A stretch of DNA of 64,000 bases, from the NCBI RefSeq assembly GCF_049472675.1, contig NZ_JAPNXM010000011.1:3291-67290 (forward strand), read 5' to 3'. This DNA is from Deferribacter thermophilus. Its GTDB lineage: Bacteria > Chrysiogenota > Deferribacteres > Deferribacterales > Deferribacteraceae. Positions within the stretch are counted from its first letter, which is position 1, and each line of letters begins with the position of its first letter. Shown one piece after another: positions 35,914-45,494 of the stretch. Under the pieces are notes generated by a model. The model saw only the letters and a list, made by a program, of their open reading frames with translations. It searched no databases and was not told the DNA's origin. A program made the translations under genes and the position numbers.

Positions 35914-36871
35914 AAGTGTACCTGTATTATGTTATCACAAAGTGTCGTATGTCGGTGGGATTACTCCAGAACAGTTCGTAGAACATTTGGAGTTTTTAGC
36001 TCATAACAACTATACATCTATAACTGCAAACGAACTTTATGATTTTATGGTTTATAATAAAAAAATTCCAAAGAAATCTGTTGTAATTACTTTTGATGAT
36101 TGTAGTTTAGATAACTGGGTCTATGCAATCCCTCTATTAAATAAATATGGTTTTAAAGCAATATTTTTTGCAATAACAGATTTTATAGGTAAAGGTTCTA
36201 AACGTTCTCAATATCCTGATAAGGATTTACCAAATATTGAAGATGCTACAACATCTTTTGTTAAAGCTCTTAGAGATTCGGATAATTCACAGTTTATGAA
36301 TGAGGAGGAGCTTTATTCTACAGTGTATGATTATGGACACGAGGTTTATAGCCATTCTGCAAGACATCAGATGTGTTTTAAGTCATTAAAATTAAAAGGC
36401 GTATACCCCAAAAAGTGGCATTGGGGGATTTTTGGTATATACGATGAGGTTAAAGAGGGTTCTAAATATTATGATAGAGGTTCTGCGTATGCTTATGACG
36501 GTTATTGGCCGGTCATTCAAAATGGAGAATTAATATATAGAAAAAGAGAAACTGAAGAAAGGTACAAATTTTGCTTAGAAGATTTTACAAGAAGTAAAAA
36601 ATACCTTGAAAACTTATTGGACAAGCCTTTAGTTTTTTTTTGCTGGCCATGGGGACATTACGATAAACTGTCTATGAAGGCTTTACAAGAAGCTGGATAT
36701 AAAGGGAGTTTTACTCTTGAACGTTTTCCAAACTCATACGGAACAAATCCTTTTTATATAAACCGAATTGCTGTTGGCAATAAAAAAGATATAAAATGGT
36801 TAGAAAACAGGTTAAAAATGTATTCTAATAGAATAACAGCAACTATTTTTTTTAAGAAATTCAAAAAATAA
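35906..36871 (+). CDS. Polysaccharide deacetylase (CE4-like)
   Basis: 321 residues from GTG 35906, preferred over TTG 35903 because GAGG (35896-35899) is then 6 nt away. VLCYHKV opens the domain, VVITFDDCSLDNW has the catalytic/metal Asp pair, SHSARHQ gives the metal H-x3-H, and CWPWGHYDKLS the later Trp-Pro motif. It removes N- or O-acetyl groups from a polysaccharide or lipid-linked sugar, presumably LPS. It lies just before the disrupted polymerase-like gene. There is a 70-residue insert between motifs 1 and 2. Confidence 0.83.
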   Translation: MFKSVPVLCYHKVSYVGGITPEQFVEHLEFLAHNNYTSITANELYDFMVYNKKIPKKSVVITFDDCSLDNWVYAIPLLNKYGFKAIFFAITDFIGKGSKRSQYPDKDLPNIEDATTSFVKALRDSDNSQFMNEEELYSTVYDYGHEVYSHSARHQMCFKSLKLKGVYPKKWHWGIFGIYDEVKEGSKYYDRGSAYAYDGYWPVIQNGELIYRKRETEERYKFCLEDFTRSKKYLENLLDKPLVFFCWPWGHYDKLSMKALQEAGYKGSFTLERFPNSYGTNPFYINRIAVGNKKDIKWLENRLKMYSNRITATIFFKKFKK

Positions 36872-37274
36872 AGAGGTTCTGTATGATTAATGATAATTAT
36901 TTAATAAAACTTTATAACATATTATTTATATCAACTTCAATTTTAATTGTTTTTTCTCATAAGTGGTTAGGTAATATAAGAATAGTATTATTTGCTTTGT
37001 CAATATACATGTTTATAAAATATATACCAGATAAAACAAAAATTTATAAAAATAGAGTTTTTATTTATTTATTATTGTTTCTAATATATGTTTTAGTAAT
37101 AAATTTATTATTTTTTGATCATATTAAAGGAGTAAATAGAATTTTAAATTGGACAATAATATTTTTTAATTCAATTATTTTTATGATTATTAATAAGAAT
37201 AATAAAGTTTTAATAAGTTATTATTTTTTAATTTTATCCATTTCAATTGTTTCAGATTTTTTATTGAAAAATGG

Positions 37275-37280
37275 TTTCTC
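37275..37280 (+). repeat. Left target-site copy (shortened)
   Basis: TTTCTC immediately left of the IS. The right copy is TTTTTCTC (38623-38630). The left copy appears to have lost two T in a homopolymer; the frame argument supports the 8-bp version as ancestral. Confidence 0.65.
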
Positions 37281-38622
37281 GGCTCTGTAACTAAAACTGT
37301 GTAAATCCTCTAAAAATATGTTAACTAAAGAAACATACAGAAGGAGGATTTATATGTTTATCGACAAAGACGAAATAAGAAGACTGTACAAAGAGGGCAA
37401 ACTTAATTCTCAAGAAGATTTGCAAACAGTACTATCTACAATTATCAAAGATGTAGTAGAAACAATTTATGAGGGTGAATTAATAGAATTCTTAGGTTAT
37501 TCCCGCTACGACAAATCATCTAAAGAAACAAACAATTCTCGTAATGGCTACAGTAATAAAAAAGTAAAGTCTAATTATGGCGAGATAGACTTATCAGTTC
37601 CATGAGACCGTAATGGAGAATATGACCCTAAAATAGTTAAAAAACGTCAAACAGATATCACAGGTATAGAAGAGCATATAATTTCCATGTATGCCAAAGG
37701 TATGACAACAAGAGATATTCAGTCTCACATGGAATCTTTATACGGTCTTGAGTTTTCAGCTGAGGCAATCAGTAAGATTACAGATAAAGTTCTTGAAAGA
37801 GCAAAAGAGTGGCAAAATAGACCATTAGACCCTATTTATTCAATTATATTTCTTGATGCATTATTTTATAAGATGAGGCTTGATGGTGTTATAAAAAATG
37901 TAGCAGTTTATGCAATAATAGGCATTACTCTTGAAGGTAGGAAAGAATGTCTTGGAATATGGATAATGGAGAACGAATCAGCTAAATTCTGGCTGTCAGT
38001 TTTAAATGAGCTTAAAAACAGAGGTGTTGAAGATGTCCTTATATTTAGTATAGATGGCTTGCCTGGTTTAAATGAAGCTATTAAAGCTGTATATCCTGAG
38101 TCAGAAATCCAAAGATGTATAGTTCATCAGGTAAGAAACTCTCTAAAATTTGTATCTTATAAAGACAGAAAAGAATTAGCGAAGGATTTAAAGAAAATTT
38201 ATACCTCTTCAACAGAAGAAAGTGGAAAAATTGAATTAGATAAATTAAATGAACAATGGGGCAAGAAATATCCTAATATAATAAAATCATGGCAGAACAA
38301 TTGGATAGAACTTTCAACCTTATTTAAATATCCACCAGAAATTAGAACTCTTATTTATACTACTAATCCTATCGAAAGTTTTAATAGTAAATTGAAAAAG
38401 GTCAGTAAAAATAGGGGTGTATTTCCTACAGAAGAATCATTGTTTAAATTACTATATTTAGCTATAAATGATATATCTAAAAAATGGGATGGCAGAATAA
38501 GGGATTGGTCGAAAATTTACCCACAACTATATATTTACTTTCAGGAAAGGATTGACAGGTTTACAAATGGTTAATATCATAAATAACAAAATTGGGATTT
38601 ACACAAATAATGTTACAGGGTC
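37281..38622 (+). mobile_element. IS256-family insertion sequence, 1342 bp
   Basis: It is bounded by 28-bp imperfect inverted repeats: left 37281-37308, beginning GGCTCTGTAAC, and right 38595-38622, whose complement begins GACCCTGTAAC. About 21 of 28 positions match. One transposase gene fills it. The inferred target duplication is 8 bp, as usual for IS256. It has inserted into the polymerase/ligase gene. A related right end occurs at 63851 in the opposite orientation. Confidence 0.88.
37354..38574 (+). pseudogene. IS256/mutator-type transposase with internal TGA
   Basis: ATG 37354 follows AAGGAGG, so the earlier in-frame ATG at 37318 is not used. The frame would give 406 residues but is stopped by TGA at 37603-37605, in P-*-D-R-N-G-E, where relatives have Arg; CGA to TGA is one transition. 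Past it the frame continues intact to 38574 with the DDE parts: FLDALFYKMRLDG, FSIDGLPGLNEA, RCIVHQVRNS and TNPIESFNSKLKK. The truncated N-terminal product lacks catalysis and an internal restart (37687) lacks the DNA-binding part, so it is probably inactive. Confidence 0.88.
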
Positions 38623-38630
38623 TTTTTCTC
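38623..38630 (+). repeat. Right target-site copy TTTTTCTC
   Basis: Eight bases flanking the IS right end, matching the left flank TTTCTC apart from two T. They join in frame with the disrupted gene. Confidence 0.65.
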
Positions 38631-39392
38631 AAATTAGATATTCTGGTTTTTTAAATTCACATAATCAATATGCTATTTTAATTGTATTCCCTTTAACTTA
38701 TTTGCTTGAGAAAATGTTTGATAAACGAGATTTATTTAAACTTTTAGCAAATATTGTTTTATCTATATTTCTATTTTATATTTTTTTAAAAACTGGTGCT
38801 AGAACAACTTTTTTAAGTGCAGTTTTAGTATACTCTTTTTATTTCATAATTAAAGCTATCAAATATAATTATAGATACTCAATACTGTTTTTATTTATTT
38901 TGTTAATTTCTGGATATTTTATTGTTCATAACCAGTCATTTAAAAATAGATTTGTAGTCACTGTTCTAAATTTTAAGACTGATAGTTCATTTGTTACAAG
39001 ATTTCCTATCTGGCATAGTGCTTTTGAATGTTTCAAGGATAAGCCTTTAATAGGATATGGTTTTAATAATTTTAGAAAATGCTATGAAAATAAGTTACCA
39101 CAATATTTGAAAAAACATTACAAAGCTCCTCATGTAAATACCACTAATAATGCCCATAATTTCTTTTTGCATTTTTTGGCTGAAACTGGAATTATTGGAA
39201 CAATACTTATTTCTATGATAATATTTATTGCAATTTATCATGGAATAAAAGTTAATTTGCATTTTCTAAGTATTGCATTATTGATATCTATTAGTGGTTT
39301 TATGATGAATATGAATCTTTATATTAGAGAAGTATCTTTTTTGTTTTTTACCTCCATAGGTTTTATCGAAGGATATTATTTGGCTATAAAAA

Positions 39393-40484
39393 ATGAAAAA
39401 AGTATTGTTTAGAATTACAAATAACTTAAATATTGGTGGTGTGCAAAGACGGATATTTGATGTATTGAAAGAGCTTAAAAATGATTATGAATGTCATGTT
39501 GTTGTTTATAAAGAAGAAGGGATACTTGCTGATAAATTTATAAAAGAAGGTATACATGTTCATTATGTACCTATGGGGTCATTTGATCTTTCTGGTATTA
39601 AAACACTTTCAAATCTTTTTAAGAATTATAAAGCTGATATAGTTCATACACATTCTTATGGGGGAACAATTAGAGGGGTGTTAGCTGCAAAATTAGCAGG
39701 AGTGAGGAAGATATTTTCTCATATTCATGTAAACATGGGAAACCATTGGTATGGTAAATGGAGGATTAATAAAAAAAAGAAAGAATTTATTGAAAAATTA
39801 CTTCATAAAGAATATGTAGATAAAATATTTTTTGTTTCAGATGCAATTAAAAAAGAATATTTACATGGAATGAATTTCAAAAATCTCAATGAAAAATCCG
39901 TTGTGCTTTATAATGGTTTTAACCTGGAAAAGATAAAAATTAAAAAAAATAACATGATAGGTGGGGTATTTAATATTGGTATAGCTTGTAGATTAAGTAA
40001 AGATAAAAATTTATTATTTATTGTTGAAGTTATTGAAAAACTTATTGAGTATGTTCAGAATATAAAATTTCATTTTATTGGAGATGGCAGTTATAAAAAA
40101 TATTTAGTAAAAGAAATAGCTAAAAGAAGCTTAAATAATTATTTTATTTTTCATGGTATGGTTGAAAATGTTTATGATAAAATTAAAGATTTGGATTTAG
40201 TTTTAATGCCTTCTTATAATGAGGGATTACCTGCTTCTATAATAGAACCTTTACTGGCTAATATCCCTGTAATTGCAGTAGATAATGAAATTAATAGAGA
40301 AATTCTCAATATTGACAAGGGGGGGTGGGTTTTACAAAATTCATATGAAGTTTTTGTTGAGAAAATACTCCAACTTTATGAAAAATATGATTATTTATAT
40401 CAGAATATGACTTTTAATAAATATAAAGAAGTTTTTTCTATGGAAAACCATATCAATCAATTAAGGTATTATTATGAATCATAA
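39393..40484 (+). CDS. Glycosyltransferase family 4
   Basis: 363 residues, GT-B. RITNNLNIGGVQRRIFDVL is the N-terminal Gly loop and KADIVHTHSYGGTIRGVLAA the acceptor-side His loop. IACRLSKDKNLLFIVEVIEK, FHGMVENV and MPSYNEGLPASIIEPLLANIPVIAV (in part) make the donor site. It overlaps the disrupted polymerase gene by 20 nt and the next gene by 11 nt. Sugar unknown. Confidence 0.85.
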   Translation: MKKVLFRITNNLNIGGVQRRIFDVLKELKNDYECHVVVYKEEGILADKFIKEGIHVHYVPMGSFDLSGIKTLSNLFKNYKADIVHTHSYGGTIRGVLAAKLAGVRKIFSHIHVNMGNHWYGKWRINKKKKEFIEKLLHKEYVDKIFFVSDAIKKEYLHGMNFKNLNEKSVVLYNGFNLEKIKIKKNNMIGGVFNIGIACRLSKDKNLLFIVEVIEKLIEYVQNIKFHFIGDGSYKKYLVKEIAKRSLNNYFIFHGMVENVYDKIKDLDLVLMPSYNEGLPASIIEPLLANIPVIAVDNEINREILNIDKGGWVLQNSYEVFVEKILQLYEKYDYLYQNMTFNKYKEVFSMENHINQLRYYYES

Positions 40485-41547
40485 GTTTAAGATATTATTT
40501 ATTACTGATTCTAAAAAGAAATCTAGTGGTGGTATTAAACAATTGCTGTATAATGCTGAAGCGCTAAAAGAGTTAGGGTATAAAATATATCTATCTGCAA
40601 ATAAAGAGTCCTTTGTCGCTAAGAAAAAAGATATTTTTGAAGAAATTCATTTTATAGATTCAAAAAGTAAATTAAAATCTGCGTTATCTTTGAAAAAGTT
40701 TGTAAGTGAAAAAGAAATTGATATTGAACATACTTTTCATAATGGTGGTCACAAAATTGCTTTTTTAGCAAAACTTTTTGGTGGTAAGTTTAAGCTTTTT
40801 ATAAATAGAGGTGTTTTAAAAGTTCCAACCAATATTTTTATCTATAAAAACTTTTTGATAGATGGTTTCATTTGTAACTCTTATGCCTGTAAAAATAGTC
40901 TAAAAAGGATTTTTGTTAGTGATAAAAAAATAAATATTATTTTTAATTGTATCAAATCAGTTGCTTCTGATAAAAATTTTAAAAAAGATTATAATAGATT
41001 TAAAGTTTTATACATAGGAAATTCAAGTAAAATTAAGGGTTTTGATATTTTTAATGAAATTGTAAAACGAGTTCCTACTAATCTTGATATAGAATTTGTA
41101 GCTCTTGGAGTGGAAAAAGATAAGCTGAGCATTAAAGTTGATAAAAGAATTAATCTGCCAGGTACTGTAAAAAATGTTTCTGACTATTTAGAAAAAGCAC
41201 ATCTTTTTTTATTAACATCAAGATCAGAAAGTTTTCCTAACTCTCTATTAGAAGCTATGGCTTTTGGGTTGGGAGTTGTGGCACACAATGTTGGGGCTGT
41301 AAACGATTTAATAAAGGATGGGGTAAATGGGTTTAAAATCAATAGGTTAGCTGTGAATGAGTTTGTGGATAAATTAATTTATTTATATAACAACAGGAAT
41401 TTGATAGAAAAAATGGGGCATAAGAACAGGCTTATTGTAGAAAAGTTGAATTGTAAAAATAAAGCGTTAAAACTACTCAAAGTATATTCTGGGGAATATT
41501 ATCTTGATACTTTTGATGTAATTTTAGAGAATAATAATGATTGTTGA
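40474..41547 (+). CDS. Glycosyltransferase family 4
   Basis: 357 residues, GT-B. SSGGIKQLLYNAEALKELGY opens it and DIEHTFHNGGHKIAFLAK follows. VLYIGNSSKIKGFDIFNEIV and LTSRSESFPNSLLEAMAFGLGVVA form the nucleotide-sugar site. The sequence is Lys/Ile-rich like its neighbours. Sugar and acceptor unknown; LPS or O-antigen assembly by context. Confidence 0.82.
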   Translation: MNHKFKILFITDSKKKSSGGIKQLLYNAEALKELGYKIYLSANKESFVAKKKDIFEEIHFIDSKSKLKSALSLKKFVSEKEIDIEHTFHNGGHKIAFLAKLFGGKFKLFINRGVLKVPTNIFIYKNFLIDGFICNSYACKNSLKRIFVSDKKINIIFNCIKSVASDKNFKKDYNRFKVLYIGNSSKIKGFDIFNEIVKRVPTNLDIEFVALGVEKDKLSIKVDKRINLPGTVKNVSDYLEKAHLFLLTSRSESFPNSLLEAMAFGLGVVAHNVGAVNDLIKDGVNGFKINRLAVNEFVDKLIYLYNNRNLIEKMGHKNRLIVEKLNCKNKALKLLKVYSGEYYLDTFDVILENNNDC

Positions 41548-41607
41548 CAAGTTGGTTTTAATAGTATTTTGATTTAGAATAAAAAAATTTTTTGAGAGGT
41601 TGGATAC

Positions 41608-42669
41608 TTGAATATTGCATTTATAACTTCTACTCATAGGTGGGGTGGAGTTAAAACTTGGATGTTAAATTTTGCCAAAGAGTTAGAATCTTTAGGACAT
41701 AGATGTTTTTTGTTCAGCTCTGATAAGAGTTTTCTAAATAAAGGTTCTAATTTTTCATTAAAAGGTTTTTATGTAAAATTTGGGTTTGATTACAACCCAT
41801 ACGTGATTAGTTATTTTTATAAGATGTTCAAAAGTCTAAAAATTGATATTATTATTTGCAATGTTTATAAAGAAATAAGAACCGCTGGGGTTGCTGCAAA
41901 ATTATTATCTATTCCAGTTGTACACAGGGTGGGGTTATCAGGTGATTTTAAAAATAAATTTGACGTAAGATTGGCTCATAGGTTTATTGTGGATAAAATT
42001 ATTGTTCCTTGCGAAGGGATGAAAAACGATTTGATAAATAATTTTGAATTTATAGAAGATAACGATGTGGAATTCGTTTATAATGGTAGAAAACTTATTG
42101 GAAAAGTTAAGAATATTAGTAAACCGGTTAAGTTTGTTATAAGTTCTAAGGTACAAAAAAGCAAAGGACATCTGGATTTATTAACTGTTTTCAAAAAGTT
42201 ATTAAAAAATGGTATTACAGATTTTACTTGTGATATATATGGTGAAGGTAATTTGTCTTCATATATCAATGAAGAAATAGTCAAAAATGGACTTGAAAAT
42301 TGGATAAAAATAAAAGGGTTTTGTTATAATTTAGAAGATGTTTTAAATGCTTATCATTTTGGTTTATTAACTTCTTATTCAGAAGGATTACCAAATGTAG
42401 TGTTGGAATATATGGCGTGTGGTTTACCAGTTATTGCTACAGATGTTGGTTGTACGAAAGAAATGATAGAAGATGGTTATAATGGTTTTATATACAACGC
42501 TGGGGATGTTGAGACTTTATATAAATTGATATATAAATGTATTAATATGAGTGAAAATATTTATATGAAAATGGCTAAAAATAGTTTAAAAATGATAGAG
42601 GAAAAGTTTAATCTTACAAAAAATGCTAACACTCTGGAAACTATATTAACAAACTTAATTGAGAGGTAA
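41608..42669 (+). CDS. Glycosyltransferase family 4
   Basis: 353 residues, start TTG 41608 preceded by GAGAGG about 12 nt upstream. ITSTHRWGGVKTWMLNFAKE is the N-terminal loop. VISSKVQKSKGHLDLLTVFK and TSYSEGLPNVVLEYMACGLPVIATDVGCTKEM (in part) form the donor-binding domain. A 60-bp gap separates it from the previous gene; a TTGACA at 41544-41549 there lacks a well-placed -10. Sugar unknown. Confidence 0.82.
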   Translation: MNIAFITSTHRWGGVKTWMLNFAKELESLGHRCFLFSSDKSFLNKGSNFSLKGFYVKFGFDYNPYVISYFYKMFKSLKIDIIICNVYKEIRTAGVAAKLLSIPVVHRVGLSGDFKNKFDVRLAHRFIVDKIIVPCEGMKNDLINNFEFIEDNDVEFVYNGRKLIGKVKNISKPVKFVISSKVQKSKGHLDLLTVFKKLLKNGITDFTCDIYGEGNLSSYINEEIVKNGLENWIKIKGFCYNLEDVLNAYHFGLLTSYSEGLPNVVLEYMACGLPVIATDVGCTKEMIEDGYNGFIYNAGDVETLYKLIYKCINMSENIYMKMAKNSLKMIEEKFNLTKNANTLETILTNLIER

Positions 42670-42672
42670 ATA

Positions 42673-43953
42673 ATGAAAATAGCGGTGATTGGTTTAGGGT
42701 ATGTGGGGCTACCGTTGGCAGTAGCTTTTGCAAAAGAGTTTGATGTTATAGGTTTTGATATAAAAAGAGAAAGGATAGATGAGCTTAAAAACGGTATAGA
42801 TTCTACAGGAGAAGTTAGTAGTGAAAAATTGAAAAGTGTATCAATAAAATTTACAAATAACTCGGATGATTTAAAAGAAGCTAATTTTTATATTGTTACT
42901 GTTCCAACCCCTATAGATAATCACAAAAATCCTGATTTGGGACCGCTTATTAAAGCAAGTGAAACTGTTGGTAAGTATTTGAAAAAAGGTGATTATATCG
43001 TTTATGAATCTACAGTTTATCCTGGAGTTACTGAAGAAATATGTGTGCCAATTTTAGAAAAAAAATCAGGACTTAAATTTATAATTGATTTTAAAGTAGG
43101 TTATTCCCCTGAGCGTATAAATCCTGGTGATAAAATTCATACTTTTGAAAATATAATTAAAGTTGTTTCAGGTTGCGATAAAGAGAGTCTTGAAAAAATA
43201 GCGGAGGTTTATGGCAAGGTTGTTAAAGCAGGTATTTACAAAGCTGAAAGTATAAAAGTAGCCGAAGCTGCAAAAGTTATAGAAAACACTCAAAGGGATT
43301 TAAACATCGCACTGATGAACGAGTTAGCACTAATCTTTGATAAAATGGATATAGATACAAAAAATGTTCTTGAAGCGGCTGGAACAAAATGGAATTTTTT
43401 AAAATTTGAGCCTGGTCTTGTTGGTGGTCATTGTATAGGTGTTGACCCATACTATTTAACCTTTAAAGCACAAGAGATTGGTTATCATCCTCAGGTAATT
43501 TTAGCTGGAAGAAAAATTAATGATTATATGGGAAAATTTATTGCTGAAAAAACTGTGAAACTTTTAATTAAAAATGATAAGCTTGTCAAAAACGCTAAAA
43601 TTCTTATCTTGGGTTTTACTTTCAAAGAGAATGTCCCTGATATTAGAAATACAAGAGTAATTGATATTTACAATGAATTAATCGAATATGGTACAAATCC
43701 TATTGTTTATGAGCCAGTAGCTTCGAAAGAGGATATTGAGAATGAATATGAAATAAAAATGTTGGATAGTATAAATAAAATTAATAAAGAGTTTGATGCA
43801 ATAATTATGGCAGTTAAACATGATATATTTTTAAAAGAGCTGAATAACGAGGTTATTGAAAATTTACTGACAGAAAATGGTGTTTTTGTAGATGTAAAAG
43901 GTGTTATGAAAGATAAATTGAGCGATGCAAGATTTACTTATTGGAGATTATAA
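42673..43953 (+). CDS. tviB: UDP-sugar 6-dehydrogenase, TviB/WbpA type
   Basis: 426 residues. The Rossmann loop is IGLGYVGLPLAVAFAKEFD. YESTVYPGVTEEICVPILE and GYSPERINPGDKIH form the substrate region, and GGHCIGVDPYYL holds the catalytic Cys. The last ~110 residues form the UDP-binding domain (ILGFTFKENVPDIRNTRV). TviB/WbpA-type enzymes oxidise UDP-GlcNAc or UDP-GalNAc to the uronic acid, so the polysaccharide probably contains an acidic amino sugar. The choice of substrate is inference. Confidence 0.88.
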   Translation: MKIAVIGLGYVGLPLAVAFAKEFDVIGFDIKRERIDELKNGIDSTGEVSSEKLKSVSIKFTNNSDDLKEANFYIVTVPTPIDNHKNPDLGPLIKASETVGKYLKKGDYIVYESTVYPGVTEEICVPILEKKSGLKFIIDFKVGYSPERINPGDKIHTFENIIKVVSGCDKESLEKIAEVYGKVVKAGIYKAESIKVAEAAKVIENTQRDLNIALMNELALIFDKMDIDTKNVLEAAGTKWNFLKFEPGLVGGHCIGVDPYYLTFKAQEIGYHPQVILAGRKINDYMGKFIAEKTVKLLIKNDKLVKNAKILILGFTFKENVPDIRNTRVIDIYNELIEYGTNPIVYEPVASKEDIENEYEIKMLDSINKINKEFDAIIMAVKHDIFLKELNNEVIENLLTENGVFVDVKGVMKDKLSDARFTYWRL

Positions 43954-43966
43954 GAGGTGATAAATT

Positions 43967-44566
43967 ATGGAGAGCTTAAAAAATGTGGGAGAGTTTGCTT
44001 ATAATTTGATTTGTAAATGGCATGAGGATGATGACTATATGCCTAATTTAAATGATGATAAACTTAATTTATTGGTTTTACAACTTACAAGGTACAATTA
44101 TGATCTTTGGCATGAAGAGGATAAAGCAAGAGACCCAGATGCTACAGATTCCATTATAGCTAATGTGAAAAGAAAAATTGATAAGCTAAATCAAAGTAGA
44201 AATGACACCATCGAAAAATTGGATGAAGAGATTTTAAACAATTTGAAAGATGTAAAACTACTTGAAAATGCAAAAATGAATAGCGAGACACCAGGAAGTA
44301 TTATCGATAGAATTACTATAAATGCCTTAAAGATATACCACATGGATGAGCAAACAAAAAGGGAAGATGCTTCAAGGGAGCATATCGAAAAGTGCAAATA
44401 TCGATTGTTAATACTTAAAGATCAGGCTAAAGATCTACAACAGTGTTTAAATGAATTAATGGATGATTTGTTAAGTGGTCGAAAATTTATGAAAGTTTAT
44501 CGACAGATGAAAATGTATAATGATCCAAATCTAAATCCTGTATTGTATAAGAAAAATAAAAAGTAG
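43967..44566 (+). CDS. DUF4254 family protein
   Basis: 199 residues, all helical and highly charged, with no signal or membrane segment. LICKWHEDDDYMPNLND, LTRYNYDLWHEEDKARDPDATD and KRKIDKLNQSRNDTIEKLDE are the DUF4254 pattern. The family is found in LPS loci next to lpxK or heptosyltransferase genes; its role is unknown. SD AGAGGTG precedes the ATG. Its TAG stop is in the same frame as lpxK, which starts two codons later. Confidence 0.82.
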   Translation: MESLKNVGEFAYNLICKWHEDDDYMPNLNDDKLNLLVLQLTRYNYDLWHEEDKARDPDATDSIIANVKRKIDKLNQSRNDTIEKLDEEILNNLKDVKLLENAKMNSETPGSIIDRITINALKIYHMDEQTKREDASREHIEKCKYRLLILKDQAKDLQQCLNELMDDLLSGRKFMKVYRQMKMYNDPNLNPVLYKKNKK

Positions 44567-44572
44567 GTAAAA

Positions 44573-45493
44573 TTGCCAAAGATAGTTTCGATTGGAAATA
44601 TTTCTTTAGGTGGAACAGGGAAGACCCCTTTTACTATTTTTTTAGCCAATAAACTTATTTCAAAAGGGTACAATGTAGCTATACTGTCAAGAGGGTATAA
44701 AGGGAAAATAGGGTATGATACAAATCTGATATCAGATGATAAAAAAATATTATTAAAGCCACCTTTAGCTGCTGATGAGCCTTATATGATTGCTGTTAAC
44801 TGTAAAGGAGTTATAGTAATTACTGGCAAGGATAGAAATAAAAGTTATCAATTTCTCTTAAAAAATTTTAAAAATATAGATTTTGTTTTATTGGATGATG
44901 CTTTTCAGCATCGAAAGATGAAAAGGGATCTGGATATTTTACTTTTAGACCATAAAAACCCTATCTCCACAGGATTACCATTCCCTTTTGGATATTTGAG
45001 AGAATTTCCTTCTGCTATCAAAAGAGCAGATATTATTATTTTTACAAGAGCTAATAGTTTTACAATCCCTGCAAATGTTAAAAAATATATAAAAGATAAG
45101 CCAACATTTTTTTCTAAAACCAAGCCTGTCGGTGTTTTTTATCAAAATAATTTATACGATTTAGAATTTTTAAAGGATAAAAATGTAGTTGCCTTTGCAG
45201 GTATTGCTAAAAATAGAAATTTTTTCAAGTTGTTAGAATCGCTTGGTGCTAACTTGGTTTATACTAAAGGTTTTATGGATCATCATCTTTACAAAGAGAG
45301 GGAAATAAGTTTTTTACTTAAAATAAAAGAGAGATACAAAGCAGATTTATTGATTACTACAGAGAAAGATTTTGTCAAAATGGATGAAAATTTAAAAAAT
45401 TTAGTTTCTTATTTAAAAATTGGCATAGAAGTTAATGAAGAAAATAGGTTAATAGAGATGATAGAAAAAGAGGGTGGGAACCCTCTTGATTAG
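44573..45493 (+). CDS. lpxK: Tetraacyldisaccharide 4'-kinase LpxK without the N-terminal membrane helix
   Basis: 306 residues. The P-loop GNISLGGTGKTPFTIFLAN is already at residues ~8-25. VLLDDAFQHRKMKRDLDILLLD is the catalytic DDxFQH region, and LPFPFGYLREFPSAIKRAD the lipid-side motif. LpxK phosphorylates the 4' position of the lipid A disaccharide. Known LpxK have the P-loop near residue 45-55, after a membrane-anchoring helix; here that part is absent and cannot be recovered, because an in-frame TAG sits two codons before the TTG start. The start is therefore TTG 44573 with a weak SD (TAGGT). Confidence 0.87.
   Translation: MPKIVSIGNISLGGTGKTPFTIFLANKLISKGYNVAILSRGYKGKIGYDTNLISDDKKILLKPPLAADEPYMIAVNCKGVIVITGKDRNKSYQFLLKNFKNIDFVLLDDAFQHRKMKRDLDILLLDHKNPISTGLPFPFGYLREFPSAIKRADIIIFTRANSFTIPANVKKYIKDKPTFFSKTKPVGVFYQNNLYDLEFLKDKNVVAFAGIAKNRNFFKLLESLGANLVYTKGFMDHHLYKEREISFLLKIKERYKADLLITTEKDFVKMDENLKNLVSYLKIGIEVNEENRLIEMIEKEGGNPLD
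45463..45487 (-). terminator. Minus-strand terminator of the ferritin-like gene
   Basis: Stem AAGAGGGT/ACCCTCTT (45468-45475, 45480-45487) with a 4-nt loop, followed on the minus strand by a short T run. It overlaps the 3' end of lpxK. Confidence 0.6.
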
Positions 45494-45494
45494 A

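Larger units (their letters stand above)
36883..39412 (+). pseudogene. O-antigen ligase/polymerase gene split by an IS256-family element
   Basis: The 5' part (36883-37280) encodes about 132 residues of hydrophobic helices. The 3' part (38623-39412) encodes the rest, with RYSGFLNSHNQYA and the Wzy_C core FVTRFPIWHSAFECF, KPLIGYGFNNF and NAHNFFLHFL. The IS lies between them. Joining the 5' part at 37274 to the right-hand target copy at 38623 restores one frame: ...K-N-G-F-S-Q-I-R-Y-S-G. So a single gene of roughly 395 codons was interrupted. The 3' part has a fortuitous ORF start inside the IS, but lacks the N-terminal helices. The original role was probably Wzy polymerase or WaaL ligase. Confidence 0.85.

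Noticed and set aside
37603..37605. Selenocysteine in the IS transposase
   Set aside because: No SECIS-like hairpin follows and the position is an Arg in relatives; nonsense mutation is simpler.
41544..41570. Internal promoter before the glycosyltransferase at 41608
   Set aside because: TTGACA is present but no -10 with acceptable spacing was found.
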